Source of the DNA: Apus apus
Taxonomy: Eukaryota; Chordata; Aves; Apodiformes; Apodidae
NCBI RefSeq assembly: GCF_020740795.1
Contig: NC_067282.1
Span: 142,524,858-142,588,857 of the forward strand
DNA: 64,000 nt
Direction of reading: 5' to 3'
The notes under the pieces: generated by a model
The model's input: the letters and a program-made list of their open reading frames with translations, nothing else
What the model was told of the DNA's origin: nothing
The model's database searches: none
Shown: positions 1 through 11,905 of the stretch, one piece after another
How the letters are laid out: the number at the start of each line of letters is the position of its first letter
Position numbering within the stretch: position 1 is the stretch's first letter
Position numbers and translations under genes: made by a program

Positions 1-3000
1 TTCACTCTTCTTTATCACTCCTCATGCTCCATCCACACACCTCCAGTAATGACTTGCCCCTCCATATTACCCTGAGTTCTTCCTTCACTTTACTTGGCTC
101 TGCAGTTTTCATCTGATCAGCTCAGTGTGACAGGAAGCACTGCTTGTGCAAGGGTTCCCGCGGGTGGACCGGTCTGATCTGCACCAGCAGCACAGACCTC
201 ACTCAACCTTGTCAGCATGCTGTAGCTACTTAGTAGTGCTTTATAATAAATCCTAGTTGAAAAATTACAGAAACTGGGAAAATGGGTCTGTTCTGAAGCC
301 TGTGACATCACAGCTCCCACTCCTACTTGCCACTGCTATTGCCTGGTAACAGTTTGTCCATGTTACAGGGATGATTCCTGTATTTCAGATAAAAGGAGGA
401 GCTGCTGTGCTGTACGCAGCACCAAAACAAAGGTGACTTGCAGAAGCTTGCAGTGAATGGTGCTAGAGGAGTAACTGTCCCCTCTCCCTATAACTAAGGA
501 CACCTCTGAGGCTTGAGGCATGGGGTCCCAACCCTCAGCCACTGCCATGTCCAGGCTGTCCAACCACTGTTGTGCCCAGTTCCCCAGCTGACACACTCTC
601 TCCCTTCATTCCTGGTCAGCGTTTGCAGCAGATGACACAGCCCAAGCCAGAGATGCGTGCTCAGAACAACAGCCTCCAGCCAAAGATGTCCTTCAATGGG
701 AAGATCTCAGATGCTGCCGTCTAGGAGGAAAGCCTGGACCTTCTTGCCCTGCCCTGTAGCTGCTCATGCCATGTTGTTCCTTGAGCTCCTCCAGCACAGC
801 TCACTGTCCCTGGCTTCATGGTGGCTTTAACTTGCTGAAGAGAAGACCTGGTGGAGAAGCCCTCTCATGTCTCTTCCTCCTGGCCCAACTTACCAAGGCT
901 CTGCCTGAGCTGCCACAAGGTGTTGTGCAGGGACTGTCTTCATCATGCAACATCCTGGTCCAGGCTCTCAGAGAGGAGTGGTCAGTGCTCAGGTCTTCCT
1001 CCTGCTGACAAGTGATGTTTCTAGAGAAGTTAGACTGATTACTGACCACTTCTGTGTTCTTCTTCTTGCGTTTCCATGTGAACTTCTGCAGAGAAGCCTG
1101 TAGCACACAGCCACGCTTTCACCCCAGAGAGCCAGCTGCAACCAGGTTTGAATCCCGGACAGTTGTCAATTGATCTAGCATAAACCAACACTAGCAAATG
1201 CATAACTGGAGGGGATGTGGCAGAATAAGGGATTCCAGTGAGGAGTCTGGCATGCTGGTAGCTGTAGGACATCACCCTGGATCTAGAGAATCGCATCAGG
1301 ACAGTGTGTTTTGCTCACAGGCGCTGTGTCTCAGCCCTGTGCAATCCCCAGATGTTTTCATCACATCCATTGTGGCTGACACTGTGAGCTGGAGCCTAGC
1401 AGAGCAGGCAGCCTTTTTCTTCTGGGGTCTCCTGCCCTCTGCAGCTGTGAGCAGGAGTCACTCCCTGACCCTAAAATACAGTTAAGAGAGTAAGTGTAGG
1501 TGCTCTTTGCTAGAGGCTGTTCCAGTCTCCTACAATGACCATGCTCAGCTGCAATCAGCTTTGTGTGGAGGCAAGAGGTCTGCTGTGTGATGGAGAGACT
1601 TTCCAGTATGGTGCAAATCTCCCCCCTGCTGGAACAGGGCAGTTCCTGCTAAATGCCCTCTGTGGCTACATCCTCAAGTGGGGAACAGTAGGATGCAGCA
1701 TAATGCCCATGGGGGCTTATAGCTTTTTCAGGAAGCGACAACAGTTGAATCTGAGCCAGTGGAAGGCAGGAGCTCCAGGAGAAGCTGGTAGGATGTAGCC
1801 ACCATGCTTAAACCCACCCCCATGAACCAGTGCTGACTTCCCTTGGAGAATATCTGTACAGCCAGCTGCTGGTGCTGGCACATACCAACTCCCAACACAC
1901 ACAGCATGGGGACCATGAGCTGTTGCAAATGATGCTGTAGAAGTGTGTAACCCCTCAGAGAAGGCTGAGAAGTGTTTCAGAGCAGTCCTAAAGCAGCAGC
2001 TTATTTCTGGTCTATAAAGCCTTGAGAAAGGAGGTGGCTCATCATAGCACTGTGTTCAAATGTAACAGTGGTGCTCCTGTTTGTGACAGCCTCCCAGTGA
2101 CCCTACGTGGAGATACCCATGTACTCAGAGCACTTGCTGAGCATCCGTCATATGTGTGCGCACACAGTGTGGCTGAGCACAACTCAGTCCCTCCCCTGCC
2201 TTGACAGCCTGACAGCATCACCAGGTCTGCTGCCCTGCCTTCCCACCAGCTCATACTCTCCAAGCTCAGCTCAGAGGCAATAAATTCATAAACTAATGTC
2301 ATAGGAATGGTGCATCCCATTCATCTCATGCAGTGCTGCACATGGTCCTGTGCTCCCCATCCCTGGGGCCAGTCCTTCTGCTGGTCTCCCAGCCTGAGTA
2401 TCAGTAGCATAAAGAGGAAAGAAGTCACCTGGTGATTAAAGCTGAAATCAGTCACTCTTGGGGTTGGGTTCCCTGCCAGCTCGCCAATGCATCTCGATCA
2501 ACGTTGCTTTAGATGTGTAACCAATTTGTGCTGGTCCATGTGGCATATGATGTGTCTTGGCTCTCAGCAGCAGTGGCTGCCAGGCCTCGAGTGCATGTGT
2601 TGCATTCTCCAGCACCATGAGCTGAGATCACTCCCTGTCCCACATCTAGTTGTTAGGGTGTTTACGTCCAAAAAATGGCAGCTGCTAAATAGACATGAGG
2701 AAACACTTGAATTTACAGGCTTGATCTTGTAAAGCCAAAAGCCAAATGCTGAAAGCTGCAATCATAGTTCATCACAATTAATCTCAGCCAGTCAGAGACA
2801 TGCTGTCTTCCCTTGTTTTGTATTTGTAAGCATAGCTGAAATTTCCTATTCCACTTTCACGTATTTTTATAAACTGGATAATAAAGGAAACCACTCCTTA
2901 TATACATGTATGTCCTTTGAGAGGGACATCTGTGTTGAAAATAGATGTTAACCTCTGATCTCTGCATTAGTGACCTTTTACTAGACATGCTTTTGCCTCT

Positions 3001-4190
3001 GCATCCAGGTCATGTAACCTCCCTCCCCTTAAAAGCAAACTGAGAGTTATGCTGGCAGGTAACGGGCAAAGGGCTCAGTTCTTGGGCCTTAAAATCATGG
3101 AAGACCACATTTTTACAGTTTTATTGCTGCAGCCTGGTTTTGAGGTAGAACAAATCACTGTGAGTGGTCATTTTTTTAAAATCTTGGTCAAAGAGCTCAG
3201 TTGCTGGAAGAGGTGTTCAAAGGGCTGTGCCATCCAGGTTGTTCCACCAGGGAAATGGAGAAGGAATGGTCCAGAAAATAAAGTCCCTTCCTTGGTGGCT
3301 GAGGAAATCCCTAAATCTCCAATTCCTTTTTCCTGGGTTTTTAGTTCCAGCATCTCTCTGACTTGTGGCCTTGAGTGTGGCAGGTGCAGAACATCTGTCC
3401 AGGTTTAGCAGCAGGGGCTACACCCCACACAGGCTACTTATAATAAGAGTATTTGATGAGATTTAACCATTTTCTCACTTCTCTGCTTGGGACCTTCTCC
3501 TTTGTTTTCCCTCCCGCCTCCTTTTCATTCACTTAGCTCACTGCTTCCCCACTATCATCCATCCAGTGGAAATTACTTACCTCAGTTTGCTTCTGCCTGC
3601 TTTTTTGCATCCACTAGTGTCAAATTACAGCCCTCCCTCCCTTCTCCTTTCTCTTCATTTCTATCTCTCTATATTATTACCAGCCTCACTTCTCTGTTTC
3701 TCTCATGCACTCTCCTTCTAGCCTTGTTGCTTGTGCCTGCCTGCCTGTGGTTCAGCTGTTCACTGTGAGCACTCTCAACTCTTCTGCTTGCTGAAAGCTG
3801 GAGCTCAGGACCCCACGGAGGAGCTCAGCTTTTTGCAGGATGCGGGTCCTAAGAATAAGTTTCCATCCCAATATAAAAATTTTTATAAAGTTCCAGCTAT
3901 CTTCTCTTCCTTTTTATTCCATAAATGGCAGTGCCAAGCAATGCTATCTCTTGTTATTGCTAGAAGAGGCATGTAAACCCATATTCCAGCAGTCTGCAGA
4001 GCTGTGCCTGTTTGGAAGGAATTTGTGACCTTCCCTGTTTTTGCACTATTTTATTTCCAACATGAATGTTTGGATCTGCAAAGTTTGGCATTTGTAGCCT
4101 TTCAGGAAGGAATTTGCCCTTAGTCAAGCTCTGTCTGATTTACTGATTCCCATCCTCAACATTTCCAACCCATCCCATCCTGAGATCTAG
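1..4190. other. intergenic, no gene supported
   Basis: There are only short overlapping frames on both strands, without recognisable domains. A pyrimidine-rich stretch on the plus strand covers about 3487-3730. No CR1 tail was found. Confidence 0.6.
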
Positions 4191-4515
4191 AATCATAGAA
4201 TCATAGAATGGTTTGGTTTGGAAGAGACCTTCAAGATCATCTACTTCCAAGCCCCCTGCCATGGACAGGGACACATTCCACTAGACCAGGTTGCTCAAAG
4301 CCCCATCCAACTTGTTCTTGAACACTTCCAGTGAGGGGGCATCCACATCTTCCCCAGGCAACCTGTTAGAGTGTCTCACCACCCTTACACAAAAGAATTT
4401 CTTCCTAATGTTTAACCTAAATCTACCCTCTTCCAGTTTCAAACCATTACCCCTTGTCCTATTGCTACATGGCCTTATAAAAAGCCTTCCCACCTCCATC
4501 ACATGCAAGTTTCCC
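4191..4515 (-). mobile_element. CR1 LINE, 3' end fragment
   Basis: The plus strand begins AATCATAGAATCATAGAATGG and continues through the typical reverse-complement CR1 text: GACCAGGTTGCTCAAAGCCC, CATCCACATCTTCCCC, then AAACCATTACCCCTTGTCCT. It is therefore a CR1 copy transcribed on the minus strand, 5'-truncated, with an intact tail. It is moderately diverged from my memory of the consensus. No target-site duplication was established, as is usual for CR1. Confidence 0.92.
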
Positions 4516-6548
4516 ATCTAGTGAGAAAGCAGGGATGAGGACAGCCCCTTGAGCTCACCCCACGCCTCAGAAATGCCACTGTGGGCAGGTCCAGCGAAGG
4601 AGCCCTATCTGTGTGTTGACTCTGCGACTTCAGGCTTTGGATACCAGCTGAAAGGCAGGTGCAGTGCTCGGTGCCAGGGACTCCTTCATGAGAGCCACTT
4701 TTGTGCTGTTCCCATGGTGTGTCACTTCTTGGTGACTACCCCTCCCTCTCCTTTCAGCTCACCCAGCAGAGAGGATCCGTGCATGGATAAGGGGTGGGAT
4801 GCCCCCCTCACCCCTGTGCTGAAGTTTGGAAGGAGATTCTGCTCCTCCATGCTCACCTACAGTGCTCCTGCCTTTTGTCTGCCCCCTTGCTCCCCCAGCA
4901 CCTCCCAGCTTCTCTCTCCCACCACAGGCCGTTGCTTGAAATAATCCCCATGAAGCCTCTTAATTCTAAGGAGCTATTTAGGGAGCTATGTTCAAATCCC
5001 TCTGAAATCCTCTTTTTCCTGAGGGCTGCAAAACATAAAATAAATGCCATTGCCCCCACCCTCTGCTGCAGCAGGGGGGGCTGAAGGGGGTGATGGGAAA
5101 GGCAAGGCTGCTCCATTGCTGCTCAAGTGCCACTTCCCCTGGAGACACGGGTGTGATCGTCTCCCCCGGGAGAAGGGTGCTCTTCCTGCTGCCGTTCTCC
5201 CAGATGTGCTCCAGCAGCTGGCAGCTGGTCACACAGCACATGTGCGACGTCCTCAACCCGACACTGATGCCGTGTGGCACTGCAAGGCCTCGACTCGCTG
5301 CCTGCCATCTGGCTTGTAGTCTCTCCACAACTCCATTCAACCATGTGCTGGGCACAGTTGAGCTGCGCGTCAGGGGCTGCACTTAGAGCTGGCGTCATTC
5401 CGGCTAAGCAGCTTGTCCTTACCCCTCTCCTGTCCCAGGAGGATTGTCTCAAGATTAAGGGGGCCCTGGATGCCTTTGGTGGGGATGGCTGACTGGGGAG
5501 AGGGTCTGCTCCACTAAGGGGCATGTCTGCTGTGGCTTGGCTTGTATTGAGGGCTACCAGCTACCTCCATGGTGATGGAGCTTGCACCAAGCACAGTCTG
5601 CTTTCCTCAGGAGCTGAGCACAAGAAACATGGTGCTCAGAATTGGGTGCCAATATTGGCACTGGAAGCCACGTGGTGGGCCCATACAGCACGGTTCTCCT
5701 CTCCTGATGTCTGATCCCGTCTCTGTATAACTTCACCTTTTGATCAGACTGCACCTGAGCAGCTCAGGGGTAGGAAGAGTAAGCCTGGAAATGCTGAAAC
5801 CTGCTGATGACACCTGGGAAATGAGTGTAAGGTTATTCTGGTCATCGCACCCTTACAAAGCCCTTGAAAAAGGAAGAGAAGGGATGCCAAGGGAGGGCAG
5901 AAAGATGGGGGCTCCCATGGGGGCTGGCTACCATCTCCCTCTCCACCATCTTGGTCACTTCAGCAGCCCTTGTATCAGGTAACTGTCACTTCATTCTCCC
6001 TTCTCTTCTTTGAATCCTCTAGCTCACCTCTCTTACCTTCCCTCTGTAGTACTTGCCCTGCCACATCCCAAGAGGCTCAGACCCACATGGAGCTGTTCAG
6101 CTGCTGGATAAAGACTTTTAAGCCTCAGAGCCATGCCCATGGGGGAGTTCAGGTGGTGGCCCCAGAGTAGACACTTGAGGGTGGCAGGGGACAAGGGTGG
6201 CATTTCAATGTTCCCACTGCAGCACTGAGGCAGCAGTGCCAAGGGCAGTGTGGGGTTTCTGCCAAGCACCCGTCCCTCATAGCTGTGACACTGTCAGCTG
6301 GGAAGTGTCAGTGTCCAGAGATGCTCAGGAGAGGTTAGCTCTCCCTAAACCGATACCTGATGACTGTGACACTGATGGAAATGCCTCTCAACAGCCTGGC
6401 AGGATGCTGCTGTGCTACCAAAAAAACAGCACCAGCCTTCAAGTTGGGATCTGGGCAGCAGCCGTCGCCCCCAGGCTTGCTGCAGCCTGGCCACAGGGGC
6501 AAAGCCATGGCCCCTCACAGGATGGCAAATGTCCCTTCCAAGACCCCT

Positions 6549-6593
6549 GGGGACCAGCAGTCCTCACCTCCTCACCTCCATGTAGACCCATGC
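6549..6593 (+). repeat. 45-nt direct repeat, copy 1
   Basis: GGGGACCAGCAGTCCTCACC through to GACCCATGC matches 8079-8123 with two mismatches. Beyond the 45 nt similarity drops to a weak level. Confidence 0.8.
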
Positions 6594-8078
6594 AGAGCAA
6601 CCATGAAAGGGCTCATCCTGTCTGTATTCACAATCTGCAGGAGTTTCTCCACAGACCTCTGAAGGAGTCCAGATGTTTCTGCTTCCAAATGAGAAAACTC
6701 AACCCAGCAGAAGGTATCTGAGTCACTGGTGTAAGGATAACAGAGGGCCTCATAGCCACAGCACGGGGCAGGTGACAAGCATGCAGAGCACTCCTACCAA
6801 GACGCTGCATCTACTGTGAGCCCAGGGGCTGCTGGCATAGCAGGGCATGGCTACCTGGGTGGATATTTTTCTCCCTTTGGAGTCTGTGGGTCTCAGAGAA
6901 GACTCTTGGCCAGTTTGCACTGCATTGTGCTGTTCAGGAAAACATAAATACCTCCTTCAATGACACTGTGAAGGAAAGCAACCACAAGGTTTGTGCTGAT
7001 GCTGCTGGCCCCGCTTCAGACAAAGCCTGCCTCATATTTGTCCAGGAAGGAGGCTTCTCAGATGTAAACTCAGGCCCTGCCCTCAGTCTGGAAAGTGCTG
7101 CCTCCCCTCAATGGCTCAATGGCTCCGTAGCTGCCTATACAGACATGGTGGTGTGTCAGCCCTGGGCTGGCCCTGAGCGACACTAGGGCACCTGGGCCTT
7201 GTGTCCCCACATGCAGGCAGCACTGGCCTCACTCCCTGCCCATCCCCAGACAGCCGTCCTGCCTATCAGCTGCAGCTCATCCTTGTCTTCATGGCTGAAC
7301 ACAGCCAGCCACCACCCCCTTGTCTGTGCTTCCCCCTCCGGCACATGCCAGAGCTGGCTGACATGTCTTTAAAAATAACTCCTTGCTGGGGACAAGGACA
7401 AGAGATGGAGAGGGATGAGTGCTTTTGGCAGGAGAGGGACAACATCTCCCTCCACCTCTCCCTGCCCTCCCCATGGTGCCACAGTGTCTTGGCCAAGTGA
7501 CCACTATGGGGACTAACCTGTGACTCAAACCCTTCAATGTATTTTTGAATCACATTTCATCCTGCAGGAGGGAGGAAAAGAAAGTCAGCATCTCTGTCCC
7601 GTCTGCACTTACTGCAAATGAGTGAATGACGAATTATAGTCCAAGAATCTTATTTTAAAGCAGCTTTTCAGCTCTCTGAGGGCAACTTCAGTGTGATGCT
7701 CCTAGAGGAGCCGTGTGGCAGAGCAGCTCTCACAGCCCCAGCCACCGTGGGCACCTGGGCAGCAGCAGCCGAGGCTCAGCAGTGCGCTCTGGGCTCCAGC
7801 AGTGGCTGCGTGGGGTGGCACTCAGACAGGGAGCAAGTTTGGGACGTGACAGGAGGCTCTGCAGCCCAGGGTGTAGGAGGCGTCCTGTGGCCAGACATCT
7901 GCCCTGGCACTGAGGAGTGTGTCTGACCACTGGGCAGGTGCTGCCATCAGGCTGTGCCAATGGATTTTCAGGGGTTCCTGTATGCTTTTAGCTTTGGAAA
8001 GAAAGAGGAGTCTCTTTTGGCAGGAAGAATGAGTCTGTATCAGCCATCACTGTTTAAATGTGAGTGTGCTGGGTGAGC

Positions 8079-8123
8079 GGGGACCAGCAGCCCTCACCTC
8101 CTCACCTCCATATAGACCCATGC
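8079..8123 (+). repeat. 45-nt direct repeat, copy 2
   Basis: This is the second copy of the 6549-6593 segment. It ends four bases before the left arm of the inverted duplication, which suggests it marks an older repeat or the edge of a duplicated block. Confidence 0.8.
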
Positions 8124-8127
8124 CCTG

Positions 8128-8345
8128 CAGCAGGTCCAGAAGGGTTTGGGTCCTTGTAGATCCCCTTCAGAGATCAGGAGTCAGCAGCAGTGAGGGGAAA
8201 TCACAGCCGGGGCTTTCTGAAACAGCTTTCAGCCCCGCTTACTGGCTGGCCAGTCCCTACTGCCTTAGCTCTCCTGTACCTTCCCAGTCACAGCCTGTGA
8301 CCATCTGCCTACAGAAGGAATTCCCTCCTTTGCAACCAATGGGCC
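8128..8345 (+). repeat. left arm of 218-nt inverted duplication
   Basis: The arm begins CAGCAGGTCCAGAAGGGTTT and ends CAACCAATGGGCC. Its reverse complement matches 9029-9246 over all 218 positions without a gap. I count six mismatches (about 97% identity). It belongs to no repeat family I recognise. Confidence 0.95.
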
Positions 8346-9028
8346 CTGTGGCCTCTGGCAAGCTTCTGCCCCTCACCACTGGCAGCATCTACCCAGGTGA
8401 GACAACATGATCTTTCTTCCTTTGCAGTTTTCCCCTTTCTCCTTCTTCCCACTGTGTTGATAGCAGACCTGCGTGAAATGTTAGCAAACTGCTGGTTTTG
8501 TGGGGTTTTTTTTTCACTGGCATCTCTGCTGCCTTTCCCTCTGCTAATTATTATAGCAGTGCCTCTTCCAGGGCAAGTCGACAGATGGCCAGGGTTTTAT
8601 CTTTGAACAAGATATTTAATAAGGGCTCCTGCTTTTCCCTTGCACATTTCTTTCCTGGCCACATGTCCTGAGCTGCTGGGTGGGTTGTCCTTTTCACTGG
8701 GGATGACAGAAGATGTGGGCTGAGGCTGAAGGCCAATGTCAGATCCCAGGGGAAGAGGGTTTTTCTTTCCCTTTTTTAAGGGAAGATAATTCTGCCTGGA
8801 TTCATGTGGCACTTACTGAGCAACTCTGTCCATCCCTACAAAAATATGTGATGGAGAACCAGTCCCCACAGGAAGATGAGAAGGGCTGTGTCAAACGCTG
8901 AGTCCTACAGGGCAGATCCTAAGTGCAAAGAAAGCTGAAGTTAAGTGCTGAAAGCAGCATGCTGCCAGCCCAGGCTGTGGGCCAACCTGTCCTCTGGCTC
9001 ACTGCCATCAGGTGAATGGTTTTGCCTT
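8346..9028. other. spacer of inverted duplication
   Basis: 683 nt of unique-looking sequence between the arms. No coding capacity or transposase motif is visible. Confidence 0.7.
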
Positions 9029-9246
9029 GGCCCATTGGTTGCAAAGGAGGGAATTCCTTCTGTAGGCAGACGGTCACAGGCTGTGACTGGGAAGGTACAG
9101 GAGAGCTAAGGCAGTAGGGACTAGCCAGCCAGTAAGTGGGGCTGAAAGCTGTTTCAGAAAGCTCAGGCTGTGATTTCCCCTCACTGCTGCTGACTCTTGA
9201 TCTCTGAAGGGGATCTACAAGGACCCAAACCCTTCTGGACCTGCTG
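9029..9246 (-). repeat. right arm of 218-nt inverted duplication
   Basis: The plus strand starts GGCCCATTGGTTGCAAAGGA and ends CCTTCTGGACCTGCTG. It is the reverse complement of 8128-8345. The 683-nt spacer between the arms (8346-9028) has no transposase-like ORF, and the flanks (CCCTG on the left, GAGCA on the right) show no target-site duplication. Confidence 0.95.
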
Positions 9247-11479
9247 GAGCAAGAGGAAAGTTTTCCTCTGCATGAAGCTGAAGACCAGGGAAATAGGAAA
9301 ATGCTTTGGGCATCAGCTGCTTTGTGGCAATGCCTTAGGTGGAGGCACCATCACCAGGCACCAGGTCTTGGTGCAGTCAGGCTCCCTTCAGTGACTGTTT
9401 TCCCTGTTTTTAGCAGGCTTTTTCTGTACTTGGTTTTCCTAAAGAGTTTTCAAAGCCAGGTGTCCTGGGGACATGGTACCATTAGCACTGAGCTGTTTGG
9501 CTATGCCTGCCTCAGCAAGAGGGTTAGTGTGGGTCTGGGCTCCCTACTTGGCAGGGGTAGAGCACTGCTCACTGCTCTGTTTCCCCCTTCTTTATTTCCC
9601 CCTACTTACAAAGCTGAAGAGGGTTTTGGTTGCTTTTCTTGGCTTTTGCTTGCATAGTTACAACAGCTTTACCATCAGCTGTCCCAGCTTACTCCTATTC
9701 CTGCCAAGGCTGCTTGTCCTGCTGGGGAAACAGCCTTGCTCGTAGCATCCCAAGAGGGCTGGTGTCCAGCTCCCTGTGGTCAGCCCCTGGCTGGCAGCCC
9801 TCCCATGCTACACCCTCGTGTTGGCATGGCCTGCCTGCTCCAGGCTTAGCTGTTCTGGGCTTAGCCAAAGCTAGCACAGAGATGACTCCTCAGAATATAC
9901 ATGTATATTTGTTTTTTTCCTGGAGGGAACACATTGCCCACCTTCTCCTGTGCTGTCCAAATACTTTGCTCCAAGTTTTTTATGAAATCCAGTGTGAGGG
10001 GAGGAAGGGGGAAGGAATTCCACTGTCACAGGCAGTGGCAGGAGACAGAAGGTTGTGGAGGCAGCTGTGACAGGGACGTACCGGCAGTGAGATGGTGGCC
10101 ATGGGAGAAGTGAGTGTCCCTGTACCAATGGGCTGCACATCATGAGGAGGAGCACTTAGGGCACCTGCAGCTGCTGCCAGCACAGAGCCCTGAAGAGCCA
10201 TCACGTTTCAGCCTGGGTGGCTTTAGTGGCCCCTGGGTGGACACCAGTTTGCAGCAGGGTGTGGGCAGAGGCTGCCCTGTTCTCCCTGAATTAACACTGG
10301 GAAATTTGTGAGAGGTGCAAAGGGGGGCAGCCAGCTCAGGGAAATCCTGAGCATGCAGCCGGGTGAGTGGAGGAGGCAATTTCTCCTGCTGAGACACTGT
10401 ATGAGTCATGTTTGATCAGCAAGTCTACAAGGAGTCAGCATGAGGCTTCTGCACATTTGAGATAAAGAGTTGGAATGTACTGAAAAGTCTATAATGGGAG
10501 GGAATAGGAAGGTATAGAAAGAATATCAGGGTGGGCACACTTCACTTTAAGTGTTTTTCCTGCTACAGCCAGTTTTTTTGGTGTTTTGTTTTTTGTTGTT
10601 GTTTAAATGAGCTTGATATTATTTGGGAATCCCTACTCTTTGTGAGGAGGAAGGCTTAGGAAAACAGGATTTCTGAAGTCACTGATGACTGTGCCACATT
10701 GTCAGACCCCAAGGCTGGAGCATGGGTGTTGCATAAAAGAAGATCCTACCCTACATGCTTGAGAACATTCCCAGCTTATAGATTAAGGCAGAAAACACAG
10801 CTCCTCAATCAGTTTTTAACTTCAGTTGCACTCATTAGCTGCAGGAAAGATGCTCCAAGACTACCCAAGTGTGCAAGAGCTCCTAAAAGAGCTCCTGTGG
10901 TTAAATCCCACAGCCCTCCTCACCAGTCATCCTCATCCTTGTGACACCTGCTTTTTTTCAGCCACATTTCTTAGGTCAGGCAGGAGCATGTTCACAGCTC
11001 TGGGATGCTAGGCTCAGGAGCTGGGCAGTGACTGACCAAGGGGCACCTTTCCTCCAGCAGCTGGTGATGACAGGAAACCTGAATCTATGTGGAACATTGA
11101 AGCCCAACTCCACTATCAGCTGTGCCCCAGGCACTCCTGAGGCACCAGCACAACCCTTCCAGAGTCCCCCAAATGAGGGGGAAAGGGGCCCATTGTGCCC
11201 TGTGCAAAACAGTGACATTGCAGGCACTGTCCCCTTGCTGCCCCCGGTAAGGAACTGTGACAGGGCAGTGCTGGGTTTGTGGTAACCACACTGCTCCCTG
11301 AAGGCTTCACTTTTTGCCTTGGCTTTGGCATGGGTGTCTGACCCCAGGGACAACGTCTGTGAAGCATTAGCTGGCAGGCTGTGTAGTGTTGAACTGTGGC
11401 AAGTCTTCTGCATCTTGTTTGATGGGGGGTTGGTGAAACCCAGTTACAGCAAAGCACTTGCAAGATGTGCTTAATTTAA
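9247..11479. other. intergenic, nothing recognised
   Basis: Short frames only (longest 146 codons at 9630-10070 plus, and 145 codons at 10976-11413 minus), without domains or splice-supported structure. Confidence 0.55.
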
Positions 11480-11905
11480 AGTCCATTTTTAAAGTTTCAG
11501 AGAAAACTGGCATCTCAAAATGATCTGTGGAAAAGAGCGGCATATTTTTATCAAATCTGAAAGCACTACATGTATGTTATTATGCATACTGTATAGATAG
11601 AACAGTGTTCAGATGCAATATGACAGTTGTGGTATATGCTTTTTGGATTTTCATCTCTTTGTACGAGCACTACCTATATGTGTCCATACCATATGCATCC
11701 CAAAGGAACCTGCCATCTTTCGATTAATTATAGTATCTGCACATCGGAGCAACTTCGGAGTATTTCACATAGAGACAATCTGTTTTTATTGCTTTCATCT
11801 TTACAGCCAGGCGTGTGATCTGAACATCAGGCAGAAACTTCTCCAATTATCTCTTGTTTCAAAACATCTTAGAAAATTACCGGGATGGGCTGATTTTTAA
11901 TATAT
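11480..11905. other. AT-rich unique block, candidate conserved noncoding element
   Basis: Composition changes sharply to AT-rich, non-repetitive sequence between GC-richer flanks. In IQSEC3 transcript sense it contains GCAATAAAAACAG near 11.78 kb, a usable AATAAA. It could be the far end of a long 3' UTR, a conserved enhancer or an unrelated transcript end. No protein is evident. Confidence 0.3.

Larger units (their letters stand above)
4516..8127. other. intergenic, CpG-richer block at 5.1-5.4 kb
   Basis: No recognisable protein. The 174-codon plus-strand frame at 6197-6721 has no domain and runs through the 45-nt repeat. CpGs cluster at about 5140-5410, with overlapping frames on both strands. 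Confidence 0.55.

Noticed and set aside
4281..4517. frames in the CR1 copy
   Set aside because: They fall in the CR1 3' end sequence and are not host genes.
6197..6721. 174-codon plus-strand frame
   Set aside because: No recognisable domain. It crosses a 45-nt repeat and has the mixed composition of a chance frame.
8128..9246. inverted duplication as a DNA transposon with terminal inverted repeats
   Set aside because: The flanks show no target-site duplication and the spacer has no transposase frame, so it is kept only as an unexplained repeat pair.
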